Source: Clusia tigrina
Taxonomy: Eukaryota; Arthropoda; Insecta; Diptera; Clusiidae
Direction of reading: 5' to 3'
Length of the DNA: 64,000 nucleotides
Assembly (NCBI GenBank): GCA_920105625.2
Contig: OV050030.1
Coordinates: forward strand, 345,340,977 to 345,404,976
In this document: in pieces, positions 63,557-64,000 of the stretch
Position numbering within the stretch: position 1 is the stretch's first letter
Layout of the letters: each line of letters begins with the position of its first letter
Notes under the pieces: model-generated
Database searches by the model: none
What the model saw: the letters and a program-made list of their open reading frames with translations, nothing else
What the model was told of the DNA's origin: nothing
Program-made: the position numbers and the translations under genes

Positions 63557-63829
63557 TTGCAGCGACCAAACAACGATACAACAGTCACCGAACACCCCGG
63601 TACACCTATAACAACAGTCACCAAATCCATCAACATAAACAATCAACAAACACAAAAACATCAACAGTCACCGAACACCCCGCTACACCCACATCAACAG
63701 TACCCAAGCTACTCAACCGACGGTGCCTCAGCAAGTGTAATACGAAGACTCGAAAATCCAGGCCACACACGTAACCACTCCATGAGCGACAAAATTCAAC
63801 CCATGTCAATAGCTGCTACACTTATTTAA
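63557..63829 (+). CDS. proline/glutamine-rich reading frame of unknown identity
   Basis: The plus-strand frame, which uses an ATG-less start unless an upstream acceptor (CGCAATTGCAG, ending 63558) is used, reads HQQSPNTPLHPHQQYPSY, then STDGASASVIRRLENPG and ends SMSDKIQPMSIAATLI. It contains two imperfect copies of a roughly 40-bp unit starting ACAGTCACCGAACACCCCG (63578 and 63667). It looks like a low-complexity protein C-terminus, but I recognise no family, and overlapping frames are also open. It could be a host exon, an element ORF or chance. Confidence 0.25.
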   Translation: MQRPNNDTTVTEHPGTPITTVTKSININNQQTQKHQQSPNTPLHPHQQYPSYSTDGASASVIRRLENPGHTRNHSMSDKIQPMSIAATLI

Positions 63830-64000
63830 CATCAAATTACATACATATTTAATTCGGCAATAAATAATTTCATAGCATATTCAAGCGGAACAATATTTCT
63901 TTGGAACAATGCACTCAAGTGCACTAGCGTTACCAAATGAAATATGCAATACAGCACAAATATGTTACATATATCACTGCATATTTTTCCTATGTACTAG
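63830..64000. other. AT-rich right edge of the window
   Basis: No feature recognised. Confidence 0.4.

Overview
This is a dipteran genomic window, probably from a higher fly such as a tephritid (inference from the mix of Jockey, LOA and I-clade LINEs, gypsy-type errantiviruses, piggyBac and mariner elements and CAA/opa-like repeats). It is overwhelmingly nested transposable elements. The one host gene I recognise with confidence is apterous (ap), the LIM-homeodomain transcription factor, present as two consecutive minus-strand coding exons (15584-15786 and 15308-15524) separated by a 59-nt intron. The first begins at a splice acceptor and the second ends at a splice donor just inside the first LIM domain, so sequence on both sides should be ap intron or flank. 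In Drosophila melanogaster ap lies at 41F, close to pericentromeric heterochromatin, which fits the TE load.

Layout, left of ap: 1-2600 is the pol end of a decayed 412/mdg1-like Ty3/gypsy element. It is joined to a 5'-truncated Jockey LINE (about 2606-10203), into which a LOA-clade LINE (5047-9481) inserted with a 9-bp target-site duplication (TSD). A piggyBac relic (10441-13330, TTAA flanks) follows, itself hit by a mariner (10820-12173, TA flanks). 13335-15307 is AT-rich and unrecognised, taken as ap intron.

Right of ap: an LTR-retrotransposon protease scrap (17120-17620); a degenerate GTGGGCGTGGC repeat carrying a piggyBac with a likely spliceosomal intron (18796-20434, TTAA flanks); a broken errantivirus-like gag-pol-env series (21460-28900); and a minus-strand piggyBac relic (28990-29660).

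From 29800 to about 56165 lies one I-clade LINE exploded by later insertions: a Jockey copy (30483-34681), a minus-strand gypsy-like errantivirus (34781-52119, TATA flanks), a repeat copy carrying a mariner (53662-55316) and a short CCAA-tailed insert (55749-56004). The errantivirus 3' LTR is split by a repeat copy (34884-42765). That repeat holds a Tc1 relic and a Jockey (35000-40702), and the Jockey holds a 1,425-bp solo LTR (37162-38586) with four covarying hairpins. Nesting is five levels deep. A fourth Jockey (about 46685-50489) splits the errantivirus gag.

56166-60850 is dominated by terminal-inverted-repeat non-autonomous elements, one interrupted by a fourth repeat copy. 60865-63201 is a nearly intact Tigger/pogo transposon with one premature stop. 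The right edge holds an AAACGC-rich stretch and an uncertain proline/glutamine-rich reading frame. Nearly all element ORFs carry stops, frameshifts or deletions, so the window is a graveyard with a readable order of insertion rather than a set of working genes.
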